Below are positions 23,648-40,475 of a stretch of 64,000 nucleotides of DNA, piece after piece; positions within the stretch are counted from its first letter, which is position 1, and each line of letters begins with the position of its first letter. The stretch is from assembly GCA_025667525.1 (NCBI GenBank), contig CM046882.1, positions 501,278,792 through 501,342,791 of the forward strand, read 5' to 3'. The notes beneath the pieces were generated by a model. The model was not told the origin of the DNA. It saw nothing but the letters and a program-made list of their open reading frames with translations, and ran no database searches. The translations under genes were made by a program, and so were the position numbers. This DNA is from Glebionis coronaria. Its lineage: Eukaryota; Streptophyta; Magnoliopsida; Asterales; Asteraceae.

Positions 23648-23960
23648 TAGTTGTTACAGTCGTAGGCGTAACCTCTAGACTAATCAATGCCCTTTATATA
23701 TTGTTGTCGCAAACATAGCTGTACTAAAAAAAGGCCGGCCGGGACAATATTAATGAATGCATTAATGGTAGCTATTAGTCGCACGTTATGTCTACAAAAG
23801 TGCACCAGACAGGCCCACTCTTGAGCCACGTAAAACTATCAAGAAGTGACCTGTGGGTCCCTTCTGACGTTTCAGAAGTGTCAGATATCCCATCCGTTAG
23901 ATAGGCGTAGTGGTTTACACGTGGCAAACATCCATGACACCTCGTAACTCGAGGCAACCC

Positions 23961-23967
23961 TATAAAA
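23961..23967 (+). promoter_or_regulatory. TATA box for the antisense ORF
   Basis: TATAAAA in the context AACCCTATAAAAGAG, 156 bp upstream of the ATG at 24123 on the plus strand. It lies outside the LTR, so the ORF may have its own promoter opposite to the element's main transcript. Confidence 0.5.
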
Positions 23968-24122
23968 GAGTTGGTATTGTAACTGTGTAAACACACAGTT
24001 AACAACTCCATTTCCGCCATTGTTATACCTTCGCTCAATTCCTCATTTCATCTCCTTCTTTTCCACGGAAATCCACCACACCAGGTTAGACCACCGTGCC
24101 TTTCTAATCCTATTTATAAATC

Positions 24123-26840
24123 ATGGTGAAAGATAATCCTGTAATCACGGATGTGCTTAATGTGATGCCCCCAGAGAAATATATGGACTTTTTGTCTGAA
24201 TATTACATTCCGGAGAGCGTAAATCCCACCTATCCAGGTGACGGTGAAGCTATCACAGATGCACCTAAGGGGAAAATAGGCGTGTACACGCGCCTATTTG
24301 ACTCGGCTAACTACCGCATCCCCCTATCTAGGTTCCTCGTAGACGTGCTTTTGTATTATGATTTCCACATAACCCAACTTCACTGTATATGGGTGTGCAA
24401 GGTTAACCAATTTGAGGTTACCTGCCACACCTGCGAAGTGACTCCCATTGTTAATCTATTTAGGGTATTTTACGGTGGCTGTCGTTTAAAAAACGATCTG
24501 CAACCTCCCCCGTGTCATATAGGAAACCCTTAGATTCCCTCAAGAAGTGGTACGACCACTACTTTTTCGTAGATGCCAAGGTGTTCCCTACCCCTTTTGT
24601 TCTGAAGTACAAAGTACGCTTCGACTACCCACCCTCATCCAAGGATTATAACAGCCATGATGTGAAAACAATAGACGCCCATCGCACTGATTTCTATAGG
24701 GGCCTGCCGGAGCACTTCCTATGCTTAATAGGGATCAGCCGCAATTATTTTGGGAGGGAGGATAGATATCCATGCTTTCTGACCGAGCGTAGACAAGGTA
24801 GGTACTCTTTACACATGAATATGCATATAAACGTGTCCAAAATGCTTGTAAACTTACTAACACTTATGCGTGCTTATATCCGCATAGATGAGGTTGTTTG
24901 GTCTTCTACGCCAAGGGGATCCAAGAAAGGTTCCGTAGGGATCTCGACCCTTGAAAGAGGGTGAGCCCCCATTACTAGTCGCCACTGCCAACATGACTAT
25001 CGCGCTGGAAGAGACAACAGAGGCGCGGTCGAATGAGCGAGAACCCGTGATCCAGAAGTCGCCCCTGAACTTCTCCAATGAAGATGGCGGTGAGCTACTA
25101 CTGGAGAATGCCACCTCCATCCAAGGTGAAGAACAACCAACAGATCCATCTATCAACCGTATGTTTAATGATGATGATGAAGGAGAAGAAGAAGTGGCAC
25201 AGGAGGCCGGATCCTCCCAACAACTAAGACCTGCGTCCAAGAAGAGCAAAACCACCAGGAAAGTGGTGAAGAATGTAGAAGCTGAGGCGGGGGAACACAA
25301 TGCGCCCGCCAAGAAACTGAGGAAAGACCATCCGCAGTTCCAGGAAGGGAGCAGCACCACACTTCCTAAAGGCAACCCCCCGCCGCAAGGAGATACTCAC
25401 CAGTTAGCGATGTAGCTCTTACCATCACAGAACCAATGATAGACGTGACGTAAGTAGCTGCTATACTTCATAATATTTGATCCCTTGTCAAAAACTCATA
25501 AGTGTATGTGTAAATAACAGGGTGGATCTTTCGAGAGTGGCGTAGGAGAAGGAAGTAGAGAGAGAACCTTCTCCTATGATATCCATGGTGCCCTCATCAC
25601 CTCCCCCGACTCATGAAGAGGAGCCCCGTGCCGAGGGTCCGGATACCAACCTTCGCCCGCCGTGGAACTTGTCCAGCCTAACAAGACTAGAGGCGGAGTC
25701 TGAATGTAAAGAGTTTATGGACCATTTAACTCCTCCCGCGCTGGCATAAGATCTAGACGAACTTGAGCATGGGACTCTTCTTGAGCAGTATGATGTTGCC
25801 ACGGCGCACCAGGTAACAGTTGGTGCAGCCTTACGGCGTCGCTTGGAGGAAGCTTTAGCCAACGTGAGTCGTGCGGATAGAAGGATTGCTCGTAGGGATG
25901 AAATGGTGGAGAAGCATGAGAAAACAATAGCCTCCATGTAGGTAGACTTGGTCGTGGCGGAATCAATAATAAAAGAACAAACCAACCACGCGAACGCCCG
26001 TGAGGAGCGTATTGCTGAGTTGGAAGCTCTCCTAGCGGCATCCAACGACAAGGTAAATATCCCTACATATTTATATCCAATGTTTGTATAATCCCCGTCT
26101 TTCTTTGTAGTGACCCCAAGTGTTGTTCACAGGTATCCCGAGCCGAAGCCGCGGCCAAAACCGCAACAGACCAATCCTCCGCCTTGGCAGAAGAGCATGA
26201 CACGCTGAAGGAAGAACTTACCAAGGAACGAGCTGTCATGGAGGAACGAACAGCGGCGGTAGATGGAGAACTGAACCTGCTGGCAACAGAGTGCGCCGAA
26301 GTGTTGTGCCCTCCACTGCTTACGGTCATAGTTGGTCGTAGATGGGTAGTGGGCCAAGGGATGCGCCTAGCCGTGACAAAGGTAACGGAGGCTCCTCAGT
26401 TTGTGCAGGCCTTCGCGGATGTTGTGTCAAACGATATTGACCGTGTCAGGCATGAGGTGTTGACCAAGGCTGCGGAACTGATAAGCAAGAAAGAGGACAT
26501 CTCCAAGCATGCATATCATAACCCCGAAGCAGAGGAAAAAATGACCGCCTCCATGGCCGCTCTTGGAGAGATGAAATACCCCTTCCTAGATGACCTTGAA
26601 GAGTTAAAGAATGCCTCCAACGAGGAGATCATGACAAAGCTCACCCCAGACCCAATCCAGCTTACTCTACCAACATATGATGCCAGTCTGAAGGTCATGA
26701 AGGGTGAGAATCTCTTGGCTGAGGCGTTGGAAGCCAATCTGGCCAGGGCGCAGAGTGAAAAGGATGCTCGTGGCGAAGCCCTCCGCACCATGATAGCTGA
26801 AGGGAGGAAGGAAGTAGGAGATTTTCTGCCTCCTTCGTAG
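24123..26840 (+). pseudogene. Antisense ORF (aORF) of the Tat element, 'putative gypsy-type transposon' domain, degraded
   Basis: The ATG at 24123 (AATCATGG) opens a protein with GKIGVYTRLFDSANYRIPLS and IVNLFRVFYGG, then after a frameshift near 24515 KPLDSLKKWYDHYFFVDA and EHFLCLIGISRNYF. These are the conserved blocks of the plant domain of unknown function often labelled 'putative gypsy-type transposon'. An intron from about 24796 (AAG|GTAGGT) to 24885 is likely. A second frame break lies near 24940. Then come an acidic/basic low-complexity region (24951-25415), and a coiled-coil-like segment with stops at 25747 and 25939 and a probable intron at 26053-26131. An Ala/Glu/Lys-rich helical C terminus (26184-26837) ends at TAG 26838-26840. 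It converges on integrase. Its function in Tat elements is unknown. This copy is not translatable as one protein. Confidence 0.75.
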
Positions 26841-27502
26841 TTTATCTGTTATAAACATTTGTATCTTGTATTTATTCGTCTGTGCATGTACACGACTGGA
26901 ATTCGTAACTCTATGTGTAAACACTTTTAGAATATCATATGTATGAGTCTGTGGTGACCACGACAATTTTGTTTATCTAAAATTGAAACTTGTTTATATT
27001 CCTTAGATATCATGTATCTATTCGCATGACATGTCACGGCTTATCAAGAATAAAACCAAGTCTATATTTTACTAGACGTGCAACGTGTGTCTTTATCATG
27101 TCCGTCACTATGTAAGTATGGCATGCAGAAACTTATTACAACGTCTTGTAAATAAGGTGTCTAGTAAGGATACATGATCCGTGCCACTGGGGTTGCATCC
27201 CTCTTATGCGACAAGTTAAATTATTAGGTTCACTTAATCCTCTCACCCCCGCCTGGGAGCGAATAGTACATGTACGGTTTGAATGACTTCATATGAATAA
27301 GAAATAACACATTATGGGAATAACAAATAAATCGAAAAGACATAAGATAATAATTTACACAAGAACAGACCGTGGAGCTAGCTAGGCACCACGGTATTTT
27401 ATTAGAACGGTTACGATTTTTTGACAGAATTAAAATCCTAAGACAAATAGAACCTAGAAAGCATGAAAACAAAAAATACATGGATCTTCATTGAAGCTGA
27501 CC
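26841..27502. other. Spacer between aORF and integrase end in the Tat element
   Basis: About 660 bp AT-rich DNA between two convergent coding regions. It is probably shared 3' UTR. No gene is recognised. Confidence 0.5.
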
Positions 27503-27694
27503 ACAGCGAATAGGGGTGTAAACGAGCCGAGACAGCTCGTGAGTTACTCGAGATCGACTCGTAAATTACTCAAAATCGAGTCGAGCTCGAGTTTGAGCTA
27601 CTCGAGTATATATTCGAGTCGAGTTCGAGCTCCAATATACTCGGCTCGAGAAGCTCGCGAGCCTTATCGAGCTTCTTTTTTTTTACCCTTTTAT

Positions 27695-30389
<2,695 letters not shown>

Positions 30390-31700
30390 TCACTCCCTCC
30401 TAATAGAAATCTCGTCCTGAGATTTACTCCTTAGGATCAAACACACAAACAACAAATCACATGAGGATACTTGTTCTAAACGAACTCCCCTCATTTCCAC
30501 GTGAACTTTAGTTCAAGTTTCAAAATACCACATATACAAACCAAAAATAATTAAACTCATTGCCAAACTCTTGACCTCACAGTCAATAAATCTCACATAT
30601 GACTCTTGGTAAAACAAAGACTCTTATTAATACAAGTCCCGAATAACCGTACATGCAAAATGCATTCTCAAACAACCTTTACCAATCTCAATACATGAAA
30701 TGTATCATGTATACAACTCATTTCCCCTAGGTAATTCTATGCTCATAAGCTAATGGTCCGATCTTTCCAAAGATCATAAACGGACCTACAAAACTCTACA
30801 TCAACTCTTCCATTTTACCAAAACATACCACCCGTTACTATGGGTGAAACTTCCTACATAACTTTGTCACTAACTCTAGTGGTTTCCTCCTTTTCTACAT
30901 AGCATCCCTTGTTGCTCTCATTCTTTCCACAACATCATTACCACATTAGTAGCCTCTTTTACCAATTCTAGTCCACAATAGGGACAACTCACCCTATCCT
31001 TTCATATAGTGCCTCAAATAGCATTTATCGACTTCTAGTATGATAACTATCATTATATGAAAAACTCAGCCACCGCTAAAGAGTTTCCTAACTCCCTCTA
31101 AATCAATCACTCATGCCCTCAGTGTAACTCCTAAGGTTGTATAATTATCTCACTTGCCTATCCTTTTCCCAGTTAGCTGGATATACTCATATCCAATCAT
31201 GTTGATCAACTCCCTTCAGTCCGTACCCCAAACTACTTAAAAATTCCAATTTCCTTACAAAGTGACCTATGAAGGTCTTTCACATATCCATTAGTTCTTT
31301 CAATCCAAATCATCTTATGATCTATACACATCATCAAAAGGACGGTTAACTCAGTTAGACCAAGCCTTTCGTCCCTATGGCACATCACTCCTATAACTCC
31401 TCATCCATTCGATTATCGATACTAAGCCTCCTAAACAATCAGTATAGGTCAGTGCCATTTCCCTTTCCACACTATGACAGTATTAGCCTGCTTTGTGCTT
31501 TATTCTACTCATTAGGCTCTACCAAAGTTCTACCTTCGGTTCCTATCTCGACCTATTTCATTCATGCTTCGCTTCTATACACACTTCCTTCTCCTTCCTC
31601 GACTCCTACCATACATCACGATGTGATGCTTCCCATCGTTTCTTCCCTTTCCATAATCCTTCATAAGGCATTCCATACATATTAGGCTAACTTTTACGCA
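30390..31700. other. B1 interior, 3' part
   Basis: Starts with the polypurine tract next to the LTR. On the minus strand it corresponds to sequence after integrase. I found no readable protein; short open frames here lack family motifs. Confidence 0.5.
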
Positions 31701-32830
31701 AAACCCTCTATTCCATCACATTCGTACGCAATCCTTCCAACTTCTCAACTACGTGACTTCTCATTCCTCTTGAAATATGAGATGAATTAGTTAGTCTATC
31801 GACTATCACCCAACTCTCGTCGTACTTATTCCTACACCCCATTATGTATACCTTTCACCAATTTCGTCCTTACATCGCCCCTTTCTAAGCTACTCCTATC
31901 TATGTAGGAAGTATAGTCTACGACCTTTTCTCCATATGATTGTCCAAGCCACGCAACACACATGTTGACGCGTTCTCTGCTTTAGACAACTCAACTCGTG
32001 CAACCTACATCCTTCATCCAAACCACCCTAATACGTCATCCATATAGTTCAAGTTCGTCTCAGCTTCACTTCATTCTTCTTATTCCATGTCTCATCAACC
32101 ATGCTTGCCTTTCCCAGATAGTACTTGGCCTTGCAATTTTCTTTCATCGCTTAACTCCACCCATCATTTTTTCCAAAGATTCAATCAAGATGATTAATAT
32201 GTGTTAGAGACGTTCATGATCCGTATAGATCATTCTCTACGTCTCGTAAACCAAATGCCTCTAGCATTCTAGGCAGATATAACAATCCAGCTCCACTAAC
32301 TAAGTCTTATCTAGTTCTTCCAAATCTTCAGTTCCCACAACGTATAAACAACCGCCTTTCTTTGTCGTTCTCGTATACATCCAAATCTTGCTCCATGTAT
32401 CGTCATGCTTCGCGAATTCATCTAGTCCTTCCGATAATGCCAAGATCGGCTCATTAGCCAATCCACCTCTTCACCCTCCAAAACGCTTCCTCGTCCTTCT
32501 TCACTTCGCCCTTGCTGGTTCCATGATATGCCATCATCTCTAACTGCTCATCATAGTACACTTAATCCTAAAACTCACACTTGAAAATCTCGCGTATAAT
32601 TCCCTTTCCTAACAACTCCAAACCAACACATACTTCGCCTCACTCTCCTTCTTAGACTTTGAGTAGATCAAGATGTCGTCGATACACCCAATGACAACTC
32701 ATTTATATACGTTCATGCACACTCGCTTCATTGACTCCGTGAAATCCGCTAGTGCTTTGGCGAAGTCAAATGCATAACCGTAAACCCAAAGCGTTCATAC
32801 AACATCCTTAGCAGTTTCAACTATGTCCTC
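31700..32830 (-). pseudogene. Relic of Ty3/Gypsy RT and integrase in B1
   Basis: On the minus strand 32654-32683 encodes IDDILIYSKS, the reverse-transcriptase active-site block, preceded by a stop-interrupted match to the family's RT palm region (AFDFAKALADF, 32730-32790). At 31789-31812 the minus strand encodes WVIVDRLT, the integrase core block that contains the first catalytic aspartate. RT and integrase are only about 850 bp apart and everything between is unreadable, so large deletions have occurred. Confidence 0.7.
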
Positions 32831-35680
32831 CTTGCACCCTCTCTTAGCGGCAATACGAATAAATTCCTACCTCGTTCTACTTGCAAAATTCTACACGCAT
32901 CTTAAAAGACCGGTACTTCCTCTCATCGGACCACTCAACCTCTTTCCACATCCAATCTACTACTAAGCAACTCAACTTTTATCCGGCATTCCTTGCAATT
33001 TCTAAAAGCTCTTGTTTTTAAATCACTCCATCAATGATTTGCCTTGGAAAGGCACTAACTACAACTCCTCTCACCTCCCCTACTTGCTCTATTTATGGTT
33101 CTACCTCACAGTAATAGGCAAACCAACTAAATTTTAGGAAATTTTCAGAAAACTTACATGCCCTACGAACAATCATAAATACCTTTGAGGTATTGTATCC
33201 CCTTCCAACACTCTCTATGGCGCGTTACTTGTGCTAGTATCCCACAAATCTCTATTCATCTCCTTGGTACTCCTAAGAGACCTCATGACCACATTAGTTC
33301 GTCTACGAACTTCTTTCCTCCCCACTAAGGGTACTCCGACCGTTCTCTCGTGGTCACCTACTTAAGCGTGTAGGCGCGACCAAGTCTTTCATATGACTAC
33401 CTCAACGCTCCCGAACAATACGAAACCAAAACTACATCCTGAATCCATCAGATACGATCAACGAATCAAACCAACGGATAACTAACGACATTTCACGTGC
33501 ACCAGTTAAAACAAGTCAAAAAACCATGGGACTCAAAAGAAAACTCAAACTCAAAACGTGTATCAATTCAAAATGACCCATGACAACGAAAAATAATCCA
33601 AGAAACACCCAATGGCAACCAAACATATTACGCCCCGCGACATATTATTTAAACCGTGTAAAAGATCGACTTTTCCAAAAGAATATATATCTTTTTTTAT
33701 TTATTTATTATTACCTCCCACATCTATGTGACTCAAACAATCTACAAACAACCCTCTTGACGAACTCAAAACTCAACTCAAAAACTAGGTATCCCGTGCA
33801 TCCCGAATCATAAAAATAAACTACTATTCAAACTCAACCTTTAACCCGACACTTGTATAATAATTTCGGCCAAGATACTGACCTCCCATGACTATACATT
33901 CTGAATATTTGAAAAGTACGTTCCGAGTACATAATCTTAGGCTTTTGAATCACTCAAAAAGCTCTAAAAGTGAACAAGTTGTGACCAAATCAGTTTTATA
34001 CCAGTTGTTTTAAAAAACTAAAGAATAAACTTAGTGATTAATGTAATCCTTTTAAATGAAAGATATAATTGTATGTGAAATCTTCATAAACTCAATTTAA
34101 CCTTGTATAAATAATTATAAATGACATAAATCGGTCAAACTCAATTATATAAACTATGTAGGTAGAAAGAAATTTTTACTTCGCTCAAAGAAAGTCTTTT
34201 AGAATTTGAAATATATAAGTGTTGATTAAAAAGAAATCTTATGTTACATCTTGTTTCAAACACGACTCCAACACCTTACCCTTATTTTACCGGATACAAC
34301 CAACCATCTAACTCAATATATACCGACCAAAAGAAATGCAAGACCCAACACAAAAGATTTCATTATCTCAAAAGAAATCCCAAGTTATTTCAATAGACTT
34401 GAAACCAAAAACACCATTTTAAAACGTACACGTGAAATACGAAACTCAAAGAATACGCTACAAGACACACTTCAAAAGATTCAAAACGTCGTTGAAACTC
34501 CATCAAACTCGAGCACTAATAAATTGTTTAAACACGAGAGAGCACTAGGTACGTTCAAGTTATAATAACTATTGAACGACCGTAAATCATAACATAACAT
34601 CTACTAGTATATATACATCCACATATGTATACCTATTAAATCCTCCAAACATACTCGTTATCATACACGTCAAGTCAATCAATCGCTTTATACGCTCGTT
34701 TTTCCATACGAGTAATCACCATCTCACCGTGCCACAACAAGGCATAAAGCCCACCTCCAAAACCAAACCATATCGTGTGACCCCATAATCACACAACACA
34801 ACTATAATCGAAAACATATAACACAAAAAGAACAATAGCCATATCATAGGCATCCATTACATAAACCCATATATTATACGTATACCCAAATTTTACATCT
34901 CATCATATACAAGCATGTACTAACGCTCTTTCATGCAATCATACTTGAGAACCCATTGAAGTTGTGGTACTTGTATAACTATGTTGGCCACCATACTTCT
35001 ACAATTACCCTTTCCCCAATGCACTCCCTCCTATGATGACACTTATAAGAATCAATACGACATATAACACATAAATCCATCTACTCACATAAGCTCATAA
35101 CCACATAACCAATAAGGTCCAAAACCCCATCTATTAAAATAACATAGTAAAACTCTTGGAATACTGAAATCCATAGTCTAGCTAAAACAACATAGACTCA
35201 ATCCAAAATGAAAACATAATCAGTTATAAGTCATGTCGCCCATAAGAGTGGAAACAGCTTAAAACCCTTCATATCCACCTACTCCCAATAACTCGAATCG
35301 CCACATGATTCTTAGGGAACATGACTTAAACATCAAAAAAAAATGTACCTCAGGTACATAAAATAACCCAACAAAAGATAGAAAACTACCATGTACCAAA
35401 TTATGTACTATAATGTACAATTTAAGCAAAATACGACAATGACTAGCGTGGATGATTATGGTTCAACCAGCACTAGTCACATCCCGAAAAGAAAAATAAC
35501 ATGTGGCTAAGTATGAACTTACTATGGTTCAATTCATACTAGTCAAAACATCGTAATAAATAACATCCAAACACATCAATTAATATAAAATGCACACATA
35601 CTCCTATGACGCCTATATGCAGGGACCCTTAAGCTATAGACTAGGTTACGCGACTAGGCAACCTAATTCTCTATAACCAT
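32830..35680. other. B1 interior, 5' part (gag/leader region), no readable gene
   Basis: AT-rich, with many stops on both strands. By position it should contain gag and the leader, but no gag motif was recognised. Confidence 0.45.
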
Positions 35681-35694
35681 TGGCTCTGATACCA
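35681..35694 (-). promoter_or_regulatory. B1 primer-binding site
   Basis: TGGTATCAGAGCCA on the minus strand, complementary to the 3' end of initiator tRNA-Met, four bases from the 5' LTR. Confidence 0.88.
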
Positions 35695-35698
35695 TTCT

Positions 35699-36896
35699 GT
35701 CACACCCCACCAATGGCGGAATATGGGGCGCGACGTATGGATATCATCACAACATGGCGTGTCAATAGAGATAATTATATGAAATAAGAAATGTCATAAA
35801 ATGGTGACACAAAAGTCATGACAATATCTCAACAATGCAGGAGGCTAGGTAAGTAGGTAACAGTCCTACCCCTTACCCAAGACAAACAAATAACATAACC
35901 AAAACAAACATATAGGTGCCAAATAGTATCACTTATTAAATGAGCAAATGAAACTAAGAAGGAACAGGGATCTCCTTCTAAATGCATTTCCTACGCTCTC
36001 CAAATCCTAGCCACTTATGTCCTCTAGCTTAACCATAATATCACCTGAAAGAGACACTAAAACACGTCAACCTAAAGTTGGTGAGAGTCATAGGTTTAGA
36101 CTCAAACGCCAAAATCATACCATAAGCTGTGAGTACAACCAAAAGTTAAAACCGTATGGACAGTGTGATACTAACATGCATTAACAAACTAACATTCAAG
36201 ATTTAACTAATCAAACCAAAACCAAGTCTAAATCCAAGGCTCCCAGCCTTACCAAACACCATACTCCCATAGGTACTCAAACACCTATGAACCAATCCCA
36301 AGGCCCCGCCTTGCCAATAACCCTTTGGTACCAAGTCAAAAACATAAACAATCAAGAATCAACTAGCAGTTAATCACATAAGTAGGCACACATAAGTCCA
36401 TTACCAACGCCAAACATTCACAGCATAATTTATAAATAACAAAACAAAACAGTGTCTCTTCCATCCCATCTGGAAGTCAAAAACAATAGTAAACATGGGA
36501 CTATGAAACTCACCTGATTGAGCTTCTCCAAAAGTCCTCGCACTAGCAAAAAGCTAACAAACCAAAAACACATAATCAAAACATGAACCAATCACTAAGA
36601 TGGCTCATCAACCTATGATGGACACATAACCTCCTCCTATATAAATACCTCATTTAAATGCTCTAAGCATCTCATTACACCCCTCTATAAAGCCCTTAAC
36701 TCATTTTACTTCATATCCCGTCTCGTTAACATTTTACCCAAAACAGTCCCAGTTTTAGGTCTCCAAACTATAAGCCAAACGCCCACTTAAACATACCCAT
36801 GATCTCTGTAAAGGGAATATTTATGCCCTTACATATGTTATCTAACACCTCCCACTTGCCCTAACCTTAAAACTACTGTTAAGGCCCCGATATATA

Positions 36897-36927
<31 letters not shown>

Positions 36928-38269
36928 TTTTGTCATTCCAGATTTACTGATTTTAAACATACAAATAGTTTGTTATGATTAGGGGGTCTTACCCTAAACC
37001 ACAACCTTAGCCCCAATGCAGATACTTACTATAATATATAAATCATCTCTCATGTTCGTTAGAAGATCCCAATGCAACCCTAAGTACTCCAAACAACCCA
37101 AAACTTAAAAATAAAACAGGCTGACTTCAAAACTGTTTTGACCTCCGACTGTTGTAATCTGTTTTTGACCCACTTACCGAACTCCAATTTAGTTCTTGTT
37201 TATTGCATTCGAAAGCCACTTCAATTAACTTTTCAGGGATACTTGGATCGCAAAATAAGAGTTTGTAGAACTCCCGATATGATCAAAACAATTGACTCAA
37301 AATTCTGCCCAGTTTTTAAAAATGGGTTTAACTAAATCAACCTAAATTACCCCTAACCCCACTAATTACAAGCCCTAGTTTATGTAATCATCATAATATC
37401 ATTAATATAACATTAATATACTGTTTTTAAATTAAACCCTAACCTAAATCCAGATGATTAAAAAAAACATTAAAACAATTTAATTGAAAAGGGTTATGAA
37501 GGTTTACCTTTAAATTAATAGAAGATAAAAAAAAATGTTGAAACCCTAAAAACTCTCCTTAAAACCGTCGACTATGATCTCAAGGAAGAAAAATAATGAC
37601 TTTTGGTTTAGAATAAAACATTATATAGGGTATGGGTGAATCCTAGTCCAACCCATAGCCTACTTTCCTTTTTCTCTTTTTTTCCTTTTTCCCTTTCTTT
37701 TCTTGCGTCTACCAAACCGACCCAACACCCCCTTATTTTGTTTTTTTATTTTATTATTAATTAATATCTTATTAATATTACCTTAATTTTCCTTAATTTA
37801 TTTCAGCTCCTAAAGCCTCCAAAACCTCAAAACCGTAAAACTAGTCAAATTTACGCGTTTTATCGTAAAAGACGTAAAATATACACTTTTATAAAAAATC
37901 TCAAATTTTTAAATAAACTTTATAACTAAGTCCTAAATGACTTAAAACCATCCCGAAAAATATCCATATGACTAATTACCTCATCCGAGACCTCTAAATG
38001 TTAAACCGTAAATCGTAAAAATACGATTTTCTATAATATATATACGTATACGTAAAACCAATAAATAACACCATCTCACTTCATAGTCACTACCATGTGA
38101 ACTCATGAACATGAAATCATCACACATCGTTTCACTCACAAGGTACCCCGTACCGGAAACGATATCCAAACCACAATCTATACACACCAATAAGCACATA
38201 AACACGTAAAGACACGTAACTAGCACAAAATAAAACTAAGTGACGAACCTCAAAACCAGGGTTGTCACA
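35699..38269 (-). repeat. B1 5' LTR (right)
   Basis: 2571 bp, TGTCACACC to TTGTCACA. It is very similar to the left LTR outside the TA tract, with scattered substitutions and small indels. Confidence 0.9.
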
Positions 38270-38567
38270 TTTATATAGATAAATCGAGTCGAGTCGAGCT
38301 TGATATGCCGAGTATTTATCGAGTTCGAGCATGACAAGTGAAAATAATCGAGCTCGAGTCGAGTTTCGAGCTCGAGTCGAGTTTCGAGCTCGAGTTTTAA
38401 ATGATGAGCCGAGCTCGAGCTTGAAATATAAAGCTCGGTCAAGCTCGAGCCGAGTTTCGAGCTCGAGTTTTTGTATTCGAGTCGAGCTCGAGCTTGACAG
38501 TACTCGGCTCGAGTCGGCTCGTTTACACCCCTGACAGCGAAGTGTCCATGCGGAGGCCGTAGCCCTC

Positions 38568-40021
38568 TCAGAGGTAGCGTCTTTTAAGGTTGCAAATATT
38601 CCACATACGATCCAAGTCACGGCCATCCATATCACGCAACTTGTACGTACCCAGTCCCAAGGCTTCCGTGACCTCATACGCCCCTTCCCACTTTGGACCA
38701 AGCTTCCCTGTGTTCTCCATGCGACTTGCCTCGTTAGCACGATAAACAAAATCCCCCGGTCAGAAGGAAACACCCTTGACTTTGGAATCGTAATAAGCTT
38801 TCATACGTGCCTTAGACTTGGCCTCATTGATGGTTGCTATCTCTCGTTTCTCCTCTAACAAGTCTAGATTGACCCGGAGTTTCTCATCGTTCGTGACGAC
38901 GCTAACCTTCGTCGTGCGGATTGTTGGCATCCCAATCTCTGCTGGGATAACGGCCTCGGTTCCGTAGGCCAGCACGAATGGAGTGTCCCCATTGGCTGTT
39001 TTTATCATTGTCCTATGTGCCCATAGGACATGCGGTAGTTCATCTACCCACTTAGCACTTCGTTCATCTAGGCATGCTTTTATACACTCACCTAGGATTC
39101 TGTTTGCCGGCTACACGAGACCATTAGTTTATGGGTGTTTAACTGATGCGAAACGCCGTGTAATGTTCAACGCCGCACACCAATCCTTGAATGGATTATC
39201 TGCGAACTGCTTTCCGTTATCCGAGATAATCTCGCCTGGCAAACCAAAGCAGCACACAATATTTTCCCAAAAAACTTTTTTACCTGCTTACCCGTAATCG
39301 TTTTAACCGCCTTAGCTTCTATCCAGCGTGTAAAGTAGTCCATTGCGACGATCAAGAACTTAACGCCTCCTGCGGCAACAGGAAAAGGTCCTGTGATATC
39401 AATCCCCTACTTATAGAATGGTCATGGGGATGTGATAGGTGTTAGTTCTTGATGTAGATGTCGCGGTACTGGCTTGTGTACTTGGGAATCGCTACATTTA
39501 CGAATCATGTCTCGTGCGTCCCGATGCATGGTCGGCCAATAGTACCCTGTGCATAAAGCTCGTGCCACTACTGATTTGGGGCATGCGTGCATGCCGCATG
39601 ACCCTTCATGTATTTCACTAATCACATAGCTAGCCTGGCGAGGCCCGACGCATCGCAACCACGAATGTAGGAAGGAACGCTTGTATAGAACACAATCTCG
39701 GAGTTCGAAATGCTGCGACTTCCTTTTGATACGCCGTGCCGCCTTTTCATCCTCCGGAAGGGTCTCATCACTTAAATAGCTGATGATCGGGGTCATCCAT
39801 GTAGGTCCCTCTTCTTCAACTATAGTTGCAATTTCCCCTCTTGTAATGGATTTTTCCTTGAGTGTTTCCACCAATACTTGCTTGGATAAGTGGGCGAAGC
39901 TTATAGACGCAATCTTGCTAAGAGCATCCGCCTTCTTGTTCTCTCCTCTTGGTACCTGCTTGATGGAAAACTTCCCAAAAGTGGCGATGAGTGACTTGAC
40001 TTTCTCCAAGTATTGGATCAT
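38568..40021 (-). pseudogene. Tat integrase domain of the polyprotein, broken
   Basis: The zinc-binding N terminus is near 39,560-39,640 (EIHEGSCGMHAC, then CSDSQVH, where the last zinc cysteine has become serine). Next come the catalytic core with MDYFTRWIEAKA (first Asp), SDNGKQFADNPF (second Asp, about 39,190-39,225) and ILGECIKACLDE (Glu). A C-terminal part includes GDFVYRANEASRMENTGKLG and ends NLKRRYL at TGA 38568-38570. Stops and frameshifts interrupt it, for example a TGA just upstream of the GDFVYR block at 38760. Integrase would insert the cDNA; this copy cannot. Confidence 0.88.
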
Positions 40022-40022
40022 G

Positions 40023-40442
40023 TTATCCTCCTTGGCTACGTACCCCCCCTAGGATGTGATTAGCGACAAGCCGTGAGTCCACGTAGGCCTCAAGGTTGCG
40101 GACTCCCATCCTAGCGGCGATTTTTAAACTCGCAATCGATGCTTCATATTCTGCCTCATTATTCGTGGCTGTGAACTCAAAGCGCAAGGCGTAGGTAAAC
40201 TCCATTCCTTCCGGATTCGTGAGAATGAGGCCGACTCCTGATCCGTCCGTGCACGAAGATCCGTCAGTAAACAAAACCCATGGTTCCGTTGGAATTTCCT
40301 CTTTTCGCACCATTGGTTCGTCCTCCTCAGGTTTCTCAATTAGGATGTCTGCTAAAATTTGTCCCTTGACAGCTGTCCTTGGTCTATAGGAGATGTTATG
40401 TTCTCCTAATAGGACGCTCCACTTCTGTAGCCTCCCGGCCAC
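40023..40442 (-). pseudogene. Second (archaeal-type) RNase H domain of the Tat element
   Basis: WVLFTDGSSCTDGSGVGLIL carries the first Asp, TNNEAEYEA the Glu and VDSRLVANHI the next Asp. This RVT_3-type RNase H in addition to the ordinary Gypsy RNase H is diagnostic of the Tat lineage. The frame shifts at a G-run (minus strand, 40047-40053), after which the domain continues in the frame of integrase. Confidence 0.85.
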
Positions 40443-40475
40443 GTCCGGTTTAGAGATGATCTGCTTTATTGGTGA

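Noticed and set aside
24857..25375. Minus-strand frames rich in Ser/Leu opposite the aORF
   Set aside because: They mirror the acidic/basic low-complexity part of the aORF; no family motif.
38132..38773. 213-residue minus-strand frame
   Set aside because: It runs through integrase in the wrong frame, the MITE and the B1 LTR, three unrelated sequences.
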